Shown here: one piece after another, positions 38,707-47,188 of the stretch
Position numbering within the stretch: the stretch's first letter is position 1
How the letters are laid out: the number at the start of each line of letters is the position of its first letter
NCBI RefSeq assembly: GCF_003351345.1
Contig: NZ_QQTO01000021.1
Coordinates: 372,001-436,000, forward strand
Length of the DNA stretch: 64,000 bases
Direction of reading: 5' to 3'
Source of the DNA: Allobosea caraganae
GTDB lineage: Bacteria; Pseudomonadota; Alphaproteobacteria; Rhizobiales; Beijerinckiaceae
Program-made: the position numbers and the translations under genes
Notes under the pieces: model-generated
What the model was told of the DNA's origin: nothing
What the model saw: only the letters and a program-made list of their open reading frames with translations
Databases searched by the model: none

Positions 38707-39333
38707 TCAGGCCGCCCGAACCGGGATGGGCGAGCGCGGCATCGGCTTGAAGAAGGGCAGGGCCTCGACCCGCGCCAGCCAGGCCCTGACGGCCGGATAG
38801 GGCTCGAGCGGGATGCCGCCTTCGGGCGCATGCGCCACATAGGAATAGCAGGCGAGATCGGCCAGCGTCGGATGGTCGACGGCGAGATAGGCGCGGCCGG
38901 CGAGGTGGCTCTCCATGAAGCCGAGCACGCGGGCTGCGATCATCTCGGCCCGGGCAGGATCGTCCTGGAACCCGAATTGAGCGACGAGCCGCGCGATGCT
39001 GGGGCCATGCATGATCTCGCCCGCCGCGATCGAGAGCCAGCGCTGGACCTGCGCGGCGGCGACGGGCTCGGCCGGCAGCCAGTCGCTGTCGGGCGCGTAG
39101 CGCTTCACCAGATAGACCATGATGGCGTTGCTGTCGGCGAGGGTGAGGTCGCCATCCTGCAGCACCGGAATCTGCCCAAGCGGGTTCAGTGTGCGGAAAG
39201 CGTCGCTGCGGCGCACGTCGGCGGGGGCTGCCTCGTAGCGATAGGGCAGGCCGAGCGCGAGCAGCAGCAACTCGACGCGGTGGGCGTGGCCGGAGAGCGG
39301 CGTGCCGTGCAGGGTGATGTCGGGCTGGAGCAT
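38707..39333 (-). CDS. Glutathione S-transferase
   Basis: 208 aa. The N-terminal thioredoxin-like domain (ITLHGTPLSGHAHRVELLLL) has the catalytic-site Ser, the cis-Pro in GQIPVLQDGDL and the DSNAIMVYL glutathione-binding turn; an all-helical C-terminal domain follows. It probably conjugates or reduces small electrophiles. The ATG at 39333 with GAGG eight bases upstream is chosen; a frame from 39381 has its ATG inside a palindrome. It is divergent from the LysR gene, which probably controls it together with the PPOX gene. Confidence 0.9.
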   Translation of the reverse strand: MLQPDITLHGTPLSGHAHRVELLLLALGLPYRYEAAPADVRRSDAFRTLNPLGQIPVLQDGDLTLADSNAIMVYLVKRYAPDSDWLPAEPVAAAQVQRWLSIAAGEIMHGPSIARLVAQFGFQDDPARAEMIAARVLGFMESHLAGRAYLAVDHPTLADLACYSYVAHAPEGGIPLEPYPAVRAWLARVEALPFFKPMPRSPIPVRAA

Positions 39334-39371
39334 GGTCTGTCCTCGCGTGATCGTGCCGTGGACTGTGATTG

Positions 39372-39390
39372 TTTCGCCCATCGGGCGAAA
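39372..39390. promoter_or_regulatory. Palindrome in GST/LysR divergent promoter
   Basis: TTTCGCCC and GGGCGAAA flank ATC, a perfect 8-bp inverted repeat. Thirty bases further on, AAACTCAGAATTCCAGTTT is a second, shorter dyad. Either could be the LysR operator controlling both directions. Confidence 0.5.
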
Positions 39391-39434
39391 TCTGGTATCT
39401 CTGAAACTCAGAATTCCAGTTTGAGAAACCTGCG

Positions 39435-40343
39435 ATGGACCGTCTCGACGAGCTGGCGATCTTGGTCGCGATCCTCGACAGCGGCAGCCTGGCCGGGGCC
39501 GGGCGGCAGTTGCGGCGCTCGCGCCCGGCGGTCACGCGGGCCCTGGCCGGGCTGGAGGAGCGCGTCGGGGCCCGGCTGATCGCGCGCAGCACGCGCCGGC
39601 TGACGCCGACCGATGCCGGGCGCGAACTGGCGGCGTCGGCGCGGCGCATGCTGGCGGATTACGAGACAGCGCTACGCGGCGTCTCGGCCGCGCCGCTGCG
39701 CGGGCTGCTCAGGGTGACCGCGCCGCTCGTTTTCGGCCGGCGGCATGTGACGCCGATCGTGACCGAGTTCCTCGACCTGCACCCGGAGATCCAGGTCGAG
39801 CTCGTGCTGGCCGACCGCAACCTCGACATGATCGAGGAGGATTTGCACGCCGCGATCCGCATCGGTCCGCTGCCGGATTCTCGGCTCGTCGTGCGCAGGG
39901 TCGGCGAGGTGCGGCATCTGCTGGTGGCCGCGCCGGCCTATCTGGAGCGGAGCGCGCCTCTGCGCCGGCCGGCCGACCTGGCGGGGCACGACACCATCGC
40001 CAGCGCCGCGACGGGCCAGGGGCCGGTCTGGCATTTCGGCGGTCCGGGCCGCGGTGCCCGCATCGCGATCACGCCGCGCTTCATCGTCAACGAGATCGAG
40101 TCGATCCTGATCGCGGCGCGCGCCGGGCGCGGGCTGGCGCGGCCGCTGTCCTATCAGGCCGCCGACGATCTCGCTGCCGGCACGCTGGTGCGCCTGCTGC
40201 CGGAATTCGAGCCGGCGCCGCTGCCGGTGCAGCTCGTGGTGCCGAGCGGCCAGCATCTGGCGCCGAAGGTGCGAGCCTTCCTCGACCACGCCGCGCAACG
40301 CTTTGCGCAGCTTGCAGTGATCCAGCCGGAGCGTGGCGCCTGA
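39435..40343 (+). CDS. LysR family transcriptional regulator
   Basis: 302 aa. The N-terminal winged helix-turn-helix (MDRLDELAILVAILDSGSLA, then GRQLRRSRPAVTRALAGLEE) and the two-lobed effector domain are typical. It is divergent from the GST-PPOX pair, the classic arrangement for a LysR regulator and its targets. The effector is unknown. Confidence 0.9.
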   Translation: MDRLDELAILVAILDSGSLAGAGRQLRRSRPAVTRALAGLEERVGARLIARSTRRLTPTDAGRELAASARRMLADYETALRGVSAAPLRGLLRVTAPLVFGRRHVTPIVTEFLDLHPEIQVELVLADRNLDMIEEDLHAAIRIGPLPDSRLVVRRVGEVRHLLVAAPAYLERSAPLRRPADLAGHDTIASAATGQGPVWHFGGPGRGARIAITPRFIVNEIESILIAARAGRGLARPLSYQAADDLAAGTLVRLLPEFEPAPLPVQLVVPSGQHLAPKVRAFLDHAAQRFAQLAVIQPERGA

Positions 40344-40356
40344 AGGCGCCGTGCGG

Positions 40357-41052
40357 TCAGCGCAGCGAGCCGGCGAAGCCGGTGATCGCCGAGACCACCG
40401 CGCTCTCGCGGCCGACGAAGCCGTGATGCGCGCGGGCCTGGCACGGATCGCCCTGCGTGGTGCCGCCGTCGATCCAGACCGTCCTGGCGCGGCTGCCAGC
40501 CCATTGCTGGAAGGCAATGGCGCCGTCCGGCGTCGAGAGGCGGCAGCCGTCCTGGCGGTGTTGGATGATCAGCATCGGCGGCAGGCTTGCGGGATCGCCC
40601 AGCGCAGGACGGGCCTGTTCGAGCAGGGCGGAGGCGAAGACGATGCCGTCCGGCCGCGAGGCCAGCGTTCCGCCGACCTTGAGCGCGCCGCGGCTCATCG
40701 CCACCACGATCACGCGCGGGGCGATGGTGCGCATCAGCTCGATCGCCTTGGTGGGATCGGCGCCGTAGTCGAGCGTCAGGCTGGCGATGCCGCTGCGGGC
40801 ATAGGCGCCGCGCGTCCGCACGATCCAGTTGCCGCCGGCCTGAATACTGCCGTCAGCGCCAATGCCGATATTGCCGTCGCCGCCGGTCAACAGGATCAAT
40901 CCAGCCTTGGCTTTGCCCGCCGGCTTGTTGAGCAGCGCCCTGCCGCCGCCGAAAAGTCCGCCGAGATCGACCACCTCTTCGGCGAATGCGGTCGCCGGCA
41001 AGAGGAGGGCGAGAGCGAGAAGCAGGAACCTGACAGTCGTACGAAGCATCAA
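40357..41052 (-). CDS. Secreted alpha/beta-hydrolase-like protein
   Basis: 231 aa with a signal peptide (about 1-24, ending TAFAEE). The central sheet and nucleophile elbow read VIVVAMSRGALKVGG (A-x-S-x-G), with a possible acid in IQHRQDGC and base in AHHGFVG, an incomplete but recognisable hydrolase triad. It is probably periplasmic and its substrate is unknown. Two adjacent ATGs at 41052 and 41049 are equally likely. It converges with the LysR gene. Confidence 0.65.
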   Translation of the reverse strand: MMLRTTVRFLLLALALLLPATAFAEEVVDLGGLFGGGRALLNKPAGKAKAGLILLTGGDGNIGIGADGSIQAGGNWIVRTRGAYARSGIASLTLDYGADPTKAIELMRTIAPRVIVVAMSRGALKVGGTLASRPDGIVFASALLEQARPALGDPASLPPMLIIQHRQDGCRLSTPDGAIAFQQWAGSRARTVWIDGGTTQGDPCQARAHHGFVGRESAVVSAITGFAGSLR

Positions 41053-41156
41053 GGCGTCTCCCCAGAGCCGAATAGTTCTTGTGATTTAATCTGCCAGCAT
41101 TTGGCAACGCTATGATGTCGTTTGAAACTTACGTGATCGCTGGGCCGCTTGCCGGG

Positions 41157-42605
41157 TCACACTGGCAGGCGCACCGTCGCACGCAAGCCGCCGAGCGGCG
41201 AGTCGCCCAGGATGATGTCGCCGCCATGCGCCCTGGCGATGTCGCGGGCGATGGCCAAACCCAGCCCCGTGCCGCCGCTATCGACGTTGCGGGCCTCGTC
41301 GAGGCGGAAGAAGGGTCGGAAGACGTCCTCGCGCTGGTCGGGCGGGATGCCGGGCCCGTCATCGTCGACCATCACGATCAGGTAGCGCGCGTCATGGGTG
41401 GCGCTGATCGCGATGCTGTCGCCGTAGCGGGCGGCGTTGGAGACGAGGTTGGTCAGCAGGCGGCGAAAGGCGTCGGGCCGGATCACCACCAGCGGGTCGC
41501 CGACGACCTTGAGATGGGTCTGGTGGTTCTGGCGCTCGGCGTCGGATTTCAGCTCTTCGAGCAGCGCGCGGATGTCGGTCTCGACCGGCGCCTCGCCGGC
41601 GTCGCCGCGGGCGAAGGCGAGATAATCCTCGAGCATGCGGCTCATCTCGTCGACGTCCTTCTCGAGCGCGTCGAGGTCGGGAGACCTTTCCAGAAGTGCG
41701 AGCGAGAGCTTGAAGCGGGTCAGGATGGTGCGCAGGTCGTGGCTGACGCCGTTCAGCATCGTGGTGCGCTCGCCCATGGCGCGCTCGATGCGGCGCTTCA
41801 TCTCGATGAAGGCGTTGCCGGCGCGGCGGACCTCGCGCGCGCCGCGCGGGCGGAATTCCGGGTCGCGGCCCTTGCCGAAGGCCTCGGCCGCATCCGCGAG
41901 GCGCAGGATCGGCCGGATCTGGTTGCGCAGGAAGAGCACGGCGATGGTGAGCAGGATCAGCGAGGTGCCGATCATCCAGAGCAGGAAGATGTGGCTGTTC
42001 GAGGCATAGGCCTGGCTGCGCCGCGTCAGCACGCGCATGACGTTGGGCCCGAGCTTGATCCTGATCTCGATCAGGCTGGAGCGGCCGACGGTGTCGAGCC
42101 AGAACGGCCGTGCGACCTGCTGGCTGAGCTCGGCCGAGAGCGCCGAATCGAGCAGCGAGAAGAAGGGGCGGGGGCCGGGCGGCGGCAGGTCGGTGTCGGG
42201 GATGATGTCGACATCCATGCCGAGCCGGTTCTGCGCGATGCGCGCCAGCACCGAGGCGTCGGCATCCTGTGGGTAGCTCTCGTAAACGTCGATCAGCGCC
42301 GAGATTTCCGAGGCGACGGCCGAAGACAGGCGCTGCGTCACCGTCTGCCAGTGGCGTTCCATGAAGACATAGGCGACGACCGATTGCAGCAGCACCACCG
42401 GCGCGATGACGATGACCAGCGCACGCGGGTAAAGCCCCTTCGGCATGTAGCGGCCGACGAGGCGAAAGGGGCGCTCGGTGAACTTGAGCACGGGCTTCAG
42501 CGCGCCTGCCAGCCGCGCCCATCCCCGCGCGAGCGCGGCGCGGGCCCGGCCGATGCCGAGGCCGGCCGCCTGCGCAAGGCGTGCGTGATGCGTGTCGCTC
42601 GACAT
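41157..42605 (-). CDS. Two-component sensor histidine kinase (EnvZ-like)
   Basis: 482 aa. A basic cytoplasmic N-terminus, TM1 at about 62-82, a periplasmic sensor of about 120 residues, TM2 at about 205-225, HAMP, and a HisKA domain with phospho-acceptor His289 in GVSHDLRTILTRFK. The ATPase domain has LVSNAARYG (N box), DDGPGIPPDQ (G1) and GGTGLGLAIA (G2). It starts 5 nt after the response regulator stop and surely phosphorylates it. Confidence 0.94.
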   Translation of the reverse strand: MSSDTHHARLAQAAGLGIGRARAALARGWARLAGALKPVLKFTERPFRLVGRYMPKGLYPRALVIVIAPVVLLQSVVAYVFMERHWQTVTQRLSSAVASEISALIDVYESYPQDADASVLARIAQNRLGMDVDIIPDTDLPPPGPRPFFSLLDSALSAELSQQVARPFWLDTVGRSSLIEIRIKLGPNVMRVLTRRSQAYASNSHIFLLWMIGTSLILLTIAVLFLRNQIRPILRLADAAEAFGKGRDPEFRPRGAREVRRAGNAFIEMKRRIERAMGERTTMLNGVSHDLRTILTRFKLSLALLERSPDLDALEKDVDEMSRMLEDYLAFARGDAGEAPVETDIRALLEELKSDAERQNHQTHLKVVGDPLVVIRPDAFRRLLTNLVSNAARYGDSIAISATHDARYLIVMVDDDGPGIPPDQREDVFRPFFRLDEARNVDSGGTGLGLAIARDIARAHGGDIILGDSPLGGLRATVRLPV

Positions 42606-42610
42606 CGAGT

Positions 42611-43339
42611 TCAGCCCCGGTCCGTCACCAGCCGGTAGCCGATGCCGCGCACGGTCTGGAGGTAGAGCGGGTCGGCCGGGTCGCGCTCGATCTTGCGGCG
42701 CAGCCGGTTGATCTGGACGTCGATGGTGCGGTCGTTGGCGGCCGAGCCCTGGGCGGCGAGCTGCTCGCGCGGCACCTGCTCGCCGGCATGCTCGGCCAGC
42801 GTGGTCAGGATCTCGCGCTCGCGCTCGGTCAGGCGGATGGTCTCCTCGCCTTGCCTGAGCTCGCCGCGGGCCAGCCCGTAGATGAAGGGGCCGAAGCGGA
42901 CGAAGTCGGGCCGAGTGCCGGACTGCGCGGTGTCGACCACGACCGTGCGCTTCAGGATGTTGCCGAGGCGCAGGATCAGCTCGCGCGGCTCGAACGGCTT
43001 GGAGAGGTAGTCGTCGACGCCGAGCTCGAGCCCGTTGATGCGGTCGGCGCTGTCGGCGCGGGCTGTGAGCATGAGGATCGGGACGTTGGAATCGCCGCGG
43101 AAGCGGCGCGCGAAGTCGAAGCCGTTCTCGCCGGGCATCATGATGTCGAGCACGATGGCGTCGAAGACGAGATGGGCCAGCCGGGAATCGGCCTCGGCCG
43201 CGCTGGCGGCGGTGGTGACGCGGTAGCCGTGATCGCCGAGGAAGCGCGCCAGCAGGTCGCGCAGCCGGCGGTCGTCATCGACCACCAGGATATGCGGCGC
43301 CTCGTCGGGCACAGGCTTGAGGGCGCTGCTCACGGCCAT
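42611..43339 (-). CDS. OmpR-family response regulator
   Basis: 242 aa. The receiver domain has the acidic triad VVDDDRRLR and phospho-acceptor Asp65 in IVLDIMMPGENGFD, with the conserved Lys in YLSKPFEPRE. The C-terminal winged helix is LTEREREILTTLAEHAGEQV onward. The ATG at 43339 has AAGGAG seven bases upstream. It is encoded just before its kinase. Together with the MarR gene behind it this resembles the PetP-PetR pair known near petABC in Rhodobacter. Confidence 0.93.
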   Translation of the reverse strand: MAVSSALKPVPDEAPHILVVDDDRRLRDLLARFLGDHGYRVTTAASAAEADSRLAHLVFDAIVLDIMMPGENGFDFARRFRGDSNVPILMLTARADSADRINGLELGVDDYLSKPFEPRELILRLGNILKRTVVVDTAQSGTRPDFVRFGPFIYGLARGELRQGEETIRLTEREREILTTLAEHAGEQVPREQLAAQGSAANDRTIDVQINRLRRKIERDPADPLYLQTVRGIGYRLVTDRG

Positions 43340-43507
43340 CTGGGCTCCTTTTCCGTCCGCGTGCGCTCCGGGAGCGCGGCGTTTCCGCCCACAGGATAGC
43401 ACAGGCCGGCCGAGCTCGGGGGCAACCCTTCGTCGCGCCCCGGATAACATTGTCTAACCTTTTGAAACGTCGTCATCCGAGCGGGAGACGTCCGCGCCGG
43501 ACGCTGG

Positions 43508-44014
43508 TCAGTCCGATCCGGCCAGCGAGCCCAGTACCTTCCGGCGCTCCGCAGGGTCGATCAGCCCGGCGAGATAGCGCGCGACGACCTCGCCCGCCTC
43601 GGGGCCGACGATGGCGAGCGCGGCATTGATGCGCTTGGCCTGCAGCTGCGCCAGCCGGACGGCGAGTTCGCGACCGGCGGTGGTGGCGTGGAGGTTGCGC
43701 TGGCGCTTGTCCTGCGTGCCCATGCGCGACTCGACGAAGCCGGTCTCGACCAGCTCCTTCAGCACGCGGTTGAGGCTCTGCTTGGTGATCTGCAGGATGT
43801 CGAGCAATTCGGCGATGGTCAGGCCCGGGCGGCGCTGCACGAAATGCAGGACGCGGTGATGGGCGCGGCCGAAATTATAATCGGCGAGGATGCGGTCGGG
43901 GTCGCCGACGAAGTCGCGATAGGCAAAGAAAAGCAGCTCGATCAGCTCGTAGGGCACGTCCTCGGCGCTGGCGGGCCGGGGCGCTTCGGTCGCTCTGGCG
44001 TGCGTGTCGCTCAT
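43508..44014 (-). CDS. MarR family regulator (PetP-like)
   Basis: 168 aa winged-helix protein. The recognition region is LTIAELLDILQITKQSLNRV, followed by wing residues TGFVESRMGTQDKRQRN. A start at 44014 with GGGAG eight bases upstream is preferred over 44041, because a symmetric operator covers 44030-44050 and would otherwise be coding. The adjoining OmpR gene and the sequence style suggest PetP, a regulator described next to petR. Its regulon is not shown here. Confidence 0.87.
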   Translation of the reverse strand: MSDTHARATEAPRPASAEDVPYELIELLFFAYRDFVGDPDRILADYNFGRAHHRVLHFVQRRPGLTIAELLDILQITKQSLNRVLKELVETGFVESRMGTQDKRQRNLHATTAGRELAVRLAQLQAKRINAALAIVGPEAGEVVARYLAGLIDPAERRKVLGSLAGSD

Positions 44015-44029
44015 GGCGCGCTCCCTTTT

Positions 44030-44050
44030 TATGTCAGCCATGTTGACATA
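44030..44050. promoter_or_regulatory. TATGTCA-N7-TGACATA operator of the MarR gene
   Basis: Seven-base perfect arms TATGTCA and TGACATA, centres 14 bp apart, the size of a MarR dimer site, lie immediately upstream of the preferred MarR start codon. Autoregulation is likely. Confidence 0.68.
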
Positions 44051-44196
44051 TCTCAGACGGAAGATTACCGGTCAAGCATGCTGAGCGACTGAAAATGTCG
44101 CATTCGCCCGCTGCGGCGCAGCATTCGTTCCGCGCTTGCGTCCCGCGAGGTGCTGTGGCGGAGTTCGGGCAAGAAGACGTGCAAGAGGAGTTTCCC

Positions 44197-45087
44197 ATGT
44201 CTGTCATTCCTTTCGACCAGCGCGACGGCGTGATCTGGTTCGACGGCAAGCTCGTGCCGTGGAAGGACGCCAAGGTGCACGTACTGACCCATGGGCTGCA
44301 TTACGGCTCCTGCGTGTTCGAGGGCGAGCGCTCCTATGATGGCGTGATCTACAAGTGCACCGAGCATTCGAAGCGCTTCCACAAGTCGGCCGAGATCATG
44401 GATTTCGACATCCCCTATTCGGTCGCCGAGATCGACGAGGCCAAGTATCTCTGCCTCAAGGAGAACGGCCTGAAGGACGCCTATATCCGCCCCGTCGCCT
44501 GGCGCGGGTCGGAGATGATGGCGGTCTCCGGCATCAACAATACGATCCATACCGCGATCGCGGTGTGGGAATGGCCGAGCATGTTCGACATGGCGCAGAA
44601 GCTGAAGGGCGTGCGCCTCGACGTGGCGGAGTATCGCCGGCCGGACCCGGCCTGCGCCCCGGTCCACGCCAAGGCGGCGGGGCTCTACATGATCTGCTCG
44701 CTCTCGAAGCATAAGGCCGAGCGCGCCGGCTATGCCGACGCGATGATGCTCGACTGGGAAGGCAATGTCGCCGAATGCACCGGCGCCAACATCTTCTTCA
44801 TCAAGGACGGCGTGATCCACACCCCCAAGGCTGACCGCTTCCTTGACGGCATCACCCGCCAGTCGGTGATCGAGCTGTGCCAGCAGCGCGGCTTCGAGGT
44901 GATCGAGCGCCGCATCCGGCCGGAAGAGCTCGACGGCTTCGCGGAATGCTTCATCACCGGCTCGGCCGCCGAGGTGACGCTGGTCTCCGAGATCGGGCCC
45001 TACAAGTTCATCACCGGCAACATGGGCAAGGTGATCATGGAGGATTACTCCGCCGCAGTGCGGCCGTCCTCCGCCAAGGCGGCCTGA
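44197..45087 (+). CDS. ilvE: Branched-chain amino acid aminotransferase
   Basis: 296 aa, fold-type IV PLP enzyme. The lysine for PLP lies in APVHAKAAGLYM, and WEGNVAECTGANIFFIKDG, the GSAAEVTLVSEIG motif and VLTHGLHYGSCVFEGERSYD complete the active site. It makes Leu, Ile and Val from the keto acids with Glu. GAGGAG eight bases upstream supports the ATG at 44197. It is divergent from the MarR gene with about 180 bp between them. Confidence 0.94.
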   Translation: MSVIPFDQRDGVIWFDGKLVPWKDAKVHVLTHGLHYGSCVFEGERSYDGVIYKCTEHSKRFHKSAEIMDFDIPYSVAEIDEAKYLCLKENGLKDAYIRPVAWRGSEMMAVSGINNTIHTAIAVWEWPSMFDMAQKLKGVRLDVAEYRRPDPACAPVHAKAAGLYMICSLSKHKAERAGYADAMMLDWEGNVAECTGANIFFIKDGVIHTPKADRFLDGITRQSVIELCQQRGFEVIERRIRPEELDGFAECFITGSAAEVTLVSEIGPYKFITGNMGKVIMEDYSAAVRPSSAKAA

Positions 45088-45127
45088 GGCCGGCCCCGAG
45101 AGATTGGTGAGCGGCGGCCGCCGCCGC

Positions 45128-46213
45128 TCACTGCCCGACCTTCACCTCGCTTCGGAACAATGTCAGCCAGTCGTCTGGCGGCAGGCCGCGGCACTCGCCC
45201 ATCGTGGTGAAGGCGGTCAGCGCGAAGCCTGATCCGGTCCAGGCGTAGTTGCCGGAGCTGCCGCAATCGCCGATGCCGCGGCCCTTGGCGAAGAAGCTGA
45301 TCTGGCCGGTCTTCGGATCGTAGTCCGAATTGATCAGCATGTTGTCGTCCTGGCGCGGGAAAGCGACGCTGCGGGCGCTCGCCATCGCATTGCCGCTGAC
45401 GGTCCAGTAGCCGGTGATGACGTTGTAGGCGCCGCTGCCGCAATAGAGCCCGATCAGCTGCTGCGTGGCGCTTAGCGGCCAGGCCTGGTCGGGACTGGAC
45501 GTGGCGCCGTCATTATCCTCGCAGGCATCGGGAGCGGCGGTCTTGAGGTGCTTGCGCAGGGCGGCGCCGAGCGCCTTCGCGGCTTTCTCGTCGAGCGGCG
45601 CGGCCGTCGGCCTGGCGGTGATGACGGGTGGAGCAGGGGCTGGCGGAACGGTGCCCGCGGCGGCATCGCCCTTGCGGATCAGCGCGGTCACCGTATTGAG
45701 CCGGCCCTGCTGCTCGTCGATCCAGAGCAGGGCGGCCACCGAGCCGGCGAGGGAAATCGTGTAGCTCTTGCCCGCCATGGTGGCGGAGAGCTTCGTCGCC
45801 TTGCGGGCGGCGGCGATCAGGCTCGCCGTGTCCGCCTCCGAGAACGCGACGACCGCGGTCTCCTCGTCAGGCAGCGCCGCGGCCATGGTCCTGCCAGCGG
45901 CCGGGAAGGGCGCACCGTCGAGCGAGAGCCGCACGGATTGCGGCGCCTTGAGCTTCTCGCCCACCAGCTTCAGCGAAAGCGACGCGGCGCCGGTCGGCCC
46001 GCCGGGACGCTCGAGCTTGAGGTAGCCGACCGTATCGGCGCCGTCCTCGGGCAAGGACAGGGCCGCGCAGCTTTTCAGGTTGTCGCAGCCGGCCGTCCAA
46101 TCGCGGAAGCTCTTGCCGTCGCTCTGGGCGGTGGCTGCGGCGGGCAGGAACGCCGTGGCCGCCAGGCCAATGGCCAGGGCCGTGCGCATTCGGTCGGATC
46201 GTCCCGCGGACAT
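45128..46213 (-). CDS. Secreted DUF1176 protein
   Basis: 361 aa. A signal peptide starts at MRTALAIGLAATAFLPAAAT (cleavage near AQS), and the fold of DUF1176 is shown by FRDWTAGCDNLKSCAALSL, DNMLINSDYDPKTGQISFFA and GRGIGDCGSSGNYAWTG. Cysteine pairs suggest periplasmic disulfides. Function unknown. The start at 46213 has TGGAG before it and lies 2 nt after the moaE stop; a start at 46189 is also possible. Confidence 0.86.
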   Translation of the reverse strand: MSAGRSDRMRTALAIGLAATAFLPAAATAQSDGKSFRDWTAGCDNLKSCAALSLPEDGADTVGYLKLERPGGPTGAASLSLKLVGEKLKAPQSVRLSLDGAPFPAAGRTMAAALPDEETAVVAFSEADTASLIAAARKATKLSATMAGKSYTISLAGSVAALLWIDEQQGRLNTVTALIRKGDAAAGTVPPAPAPPVITARPTAAPLDEKAAKALGAALRKHLKTAAPDACEDNDGATSSPDQAWPLSATQQLIGLYCGSGAYNVITGYWTVSGNAMASARSVAFPRQDDNMLINSDYDPKTGQISFFAKGRGIGDCGSSGNYAWTGSGFALTAFTTMGECRGLPPDDWLTLFRSEVKVGQ

Positions 46214-46215
46214 AG

Positions 46216-46671
46216 TCAGCTCCAGCGCTCGGCGGCCTTGTCGTCTTCGCCCTTGGCCTCGACCCAGCCGCCGATGCTGCCATCGACGAGATGCTCGCGC
46301 TTCCAGAACGGGGCGCGGGTCTTGAGGTAGTCCATCATGAATTCGGCCGCCTCGAAAGCGGCGCGGCGATGGGCGGAGGCCGCGACGACCAGCACGATCT
46401 GCTCGCCCGGCCTGATCATCCCGTAACGGTGGATGGCAATGAGCCCGCTGAGGGGCCAGCGGCCTGCGGCTTCGGTGGCGACACGGCCGATTTCGGCCTC
46501 GGCCATGCCCGGATAATGCTCGAGTTCGAGCGCGGCGAGCGTGCCGCCCTCGTCGCGGCAGAGCCCGGCGAAGGTGACGATGGCGCCGATATCGGCGCGG
46601 CCGGCGGTCAGCGCGGCGATCTCGGCGTTGAGGTCGAAATCCTCGGATTGAATGCGGATGACCGGGGTCAT
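46216..46671 (-). CDS. moaE: Molybdopterin synthase catalytic subunit
   Basis: 151 aa. It makes molybdopterin from precursor Z with sulfur from MoaD. Catalytic-site residues lie in AASAHRRAAFEAAEFMMDYL and APFWKREHLVDGSIGGWVEA. It is encoded apart from moaD (223 bp, mostly a dispersed palindrome), which are normally adjacent. Confidence 0.94.
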   Translation of the reverse strand: MTPVIRIQSEDFDLNAEIAALTAGRADIGAIVTFAGLCRDEGGTLAALELEHYPGMAEAEIGRVATEAAGRWPLSGLIAIHRYGMIRPGEQIVLVVAASAHRRAAFEAAEFMMDYLKTRAPFWKREHLVDGSIGGWVEAKGEDDKAAERWS

Positions 46672-46718
46672 CGTTCGCTCTCCGCCAAAGCACCGGGTGT
46701 TTCGACGGAACCTGAACG

Positions 46719-46824
46719 CGTCATCCCGGGCAAGCGCAGCGCCGTCCCGGGATCCATCGTAAGGCTCTGGCGCTCTAGGATGGATCCCGGAGCGGCGCTG
46801 CTGCGCGGCTTGTCCGGGATGACG
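46719..46824. repeat. CGTCATCCCGGG dispersed repeat, copy 1
   Basis: A long inverted repeat bounded by CGTCATCCCGGGC and GTCCGGGATGACG, with inner CGGGATCCATCGTAAGGCTC and GATGGATCCCGGAGCGGCGC arms. A nearly identical copy is at 57757-57864 and a truncated one at 50853-50890. It separates moaD from moaE. Confidence 0.85.
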
Positions 46825-46894
46825 TCGAGGGTGAGTTGCGTGAAAGCGGACATGCCGGCATCGTTTTCATGGAAGCGCGGGATGCGCCAGCACT

Positions 46895-47188
46895 TCAGCC
46901 GCCGGTCATCGGCGGGAAGAAGGCGATCTCCTTCGCGTCGGCGATCGCCGCGCCGGGCTTGACATGGGTGTGGTCGATGGCGGCGCGGACGATCGCCTCG
47001 TTCTCGAAGGCGGCCTCGTAGCCTTCGCCGCGCGTCTTCAGCCAGCGCACGAGATCGGCGATGGTGCGGGCCTCGGCCGGCAGTTCGACCGTCTCCTCGG
47101 CCAGCCCGATGCGCTCGCGCACCCAGGCGAAATAGACGAGTTTCAGGGTCCGGGTTCTGGTTTCGGCCAGCGTGTCTGTCAGCGTCAT
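46895..47188 (-). CDS. moaD: Molybdopterin synthase sulfur carrier subunit
   Basis: 97 aa ubiquitin-like protein ending PMTGG; the terminal Gly-Gly carries the thiocarboxylate used by MoaE. The fold (VYFAWVRERIGLAEETVEL, ADAKEIAFFPP) is typical. The start at 47188 overlaps the pgsA stop by 4 nt, so pgsA and moaD are translationally coupled. No moaA or moaC is in the window. Confidence 0.93.
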   Translation of the reverse strand: MTLTDTLAETRTRTLKLVYFAWVRERIGLAEETVELPAEARTIADLVRWLKTRGEGYEAAFENEAIVRAAIDHTHVKPGAAIADAKEIAFFPPMTGG

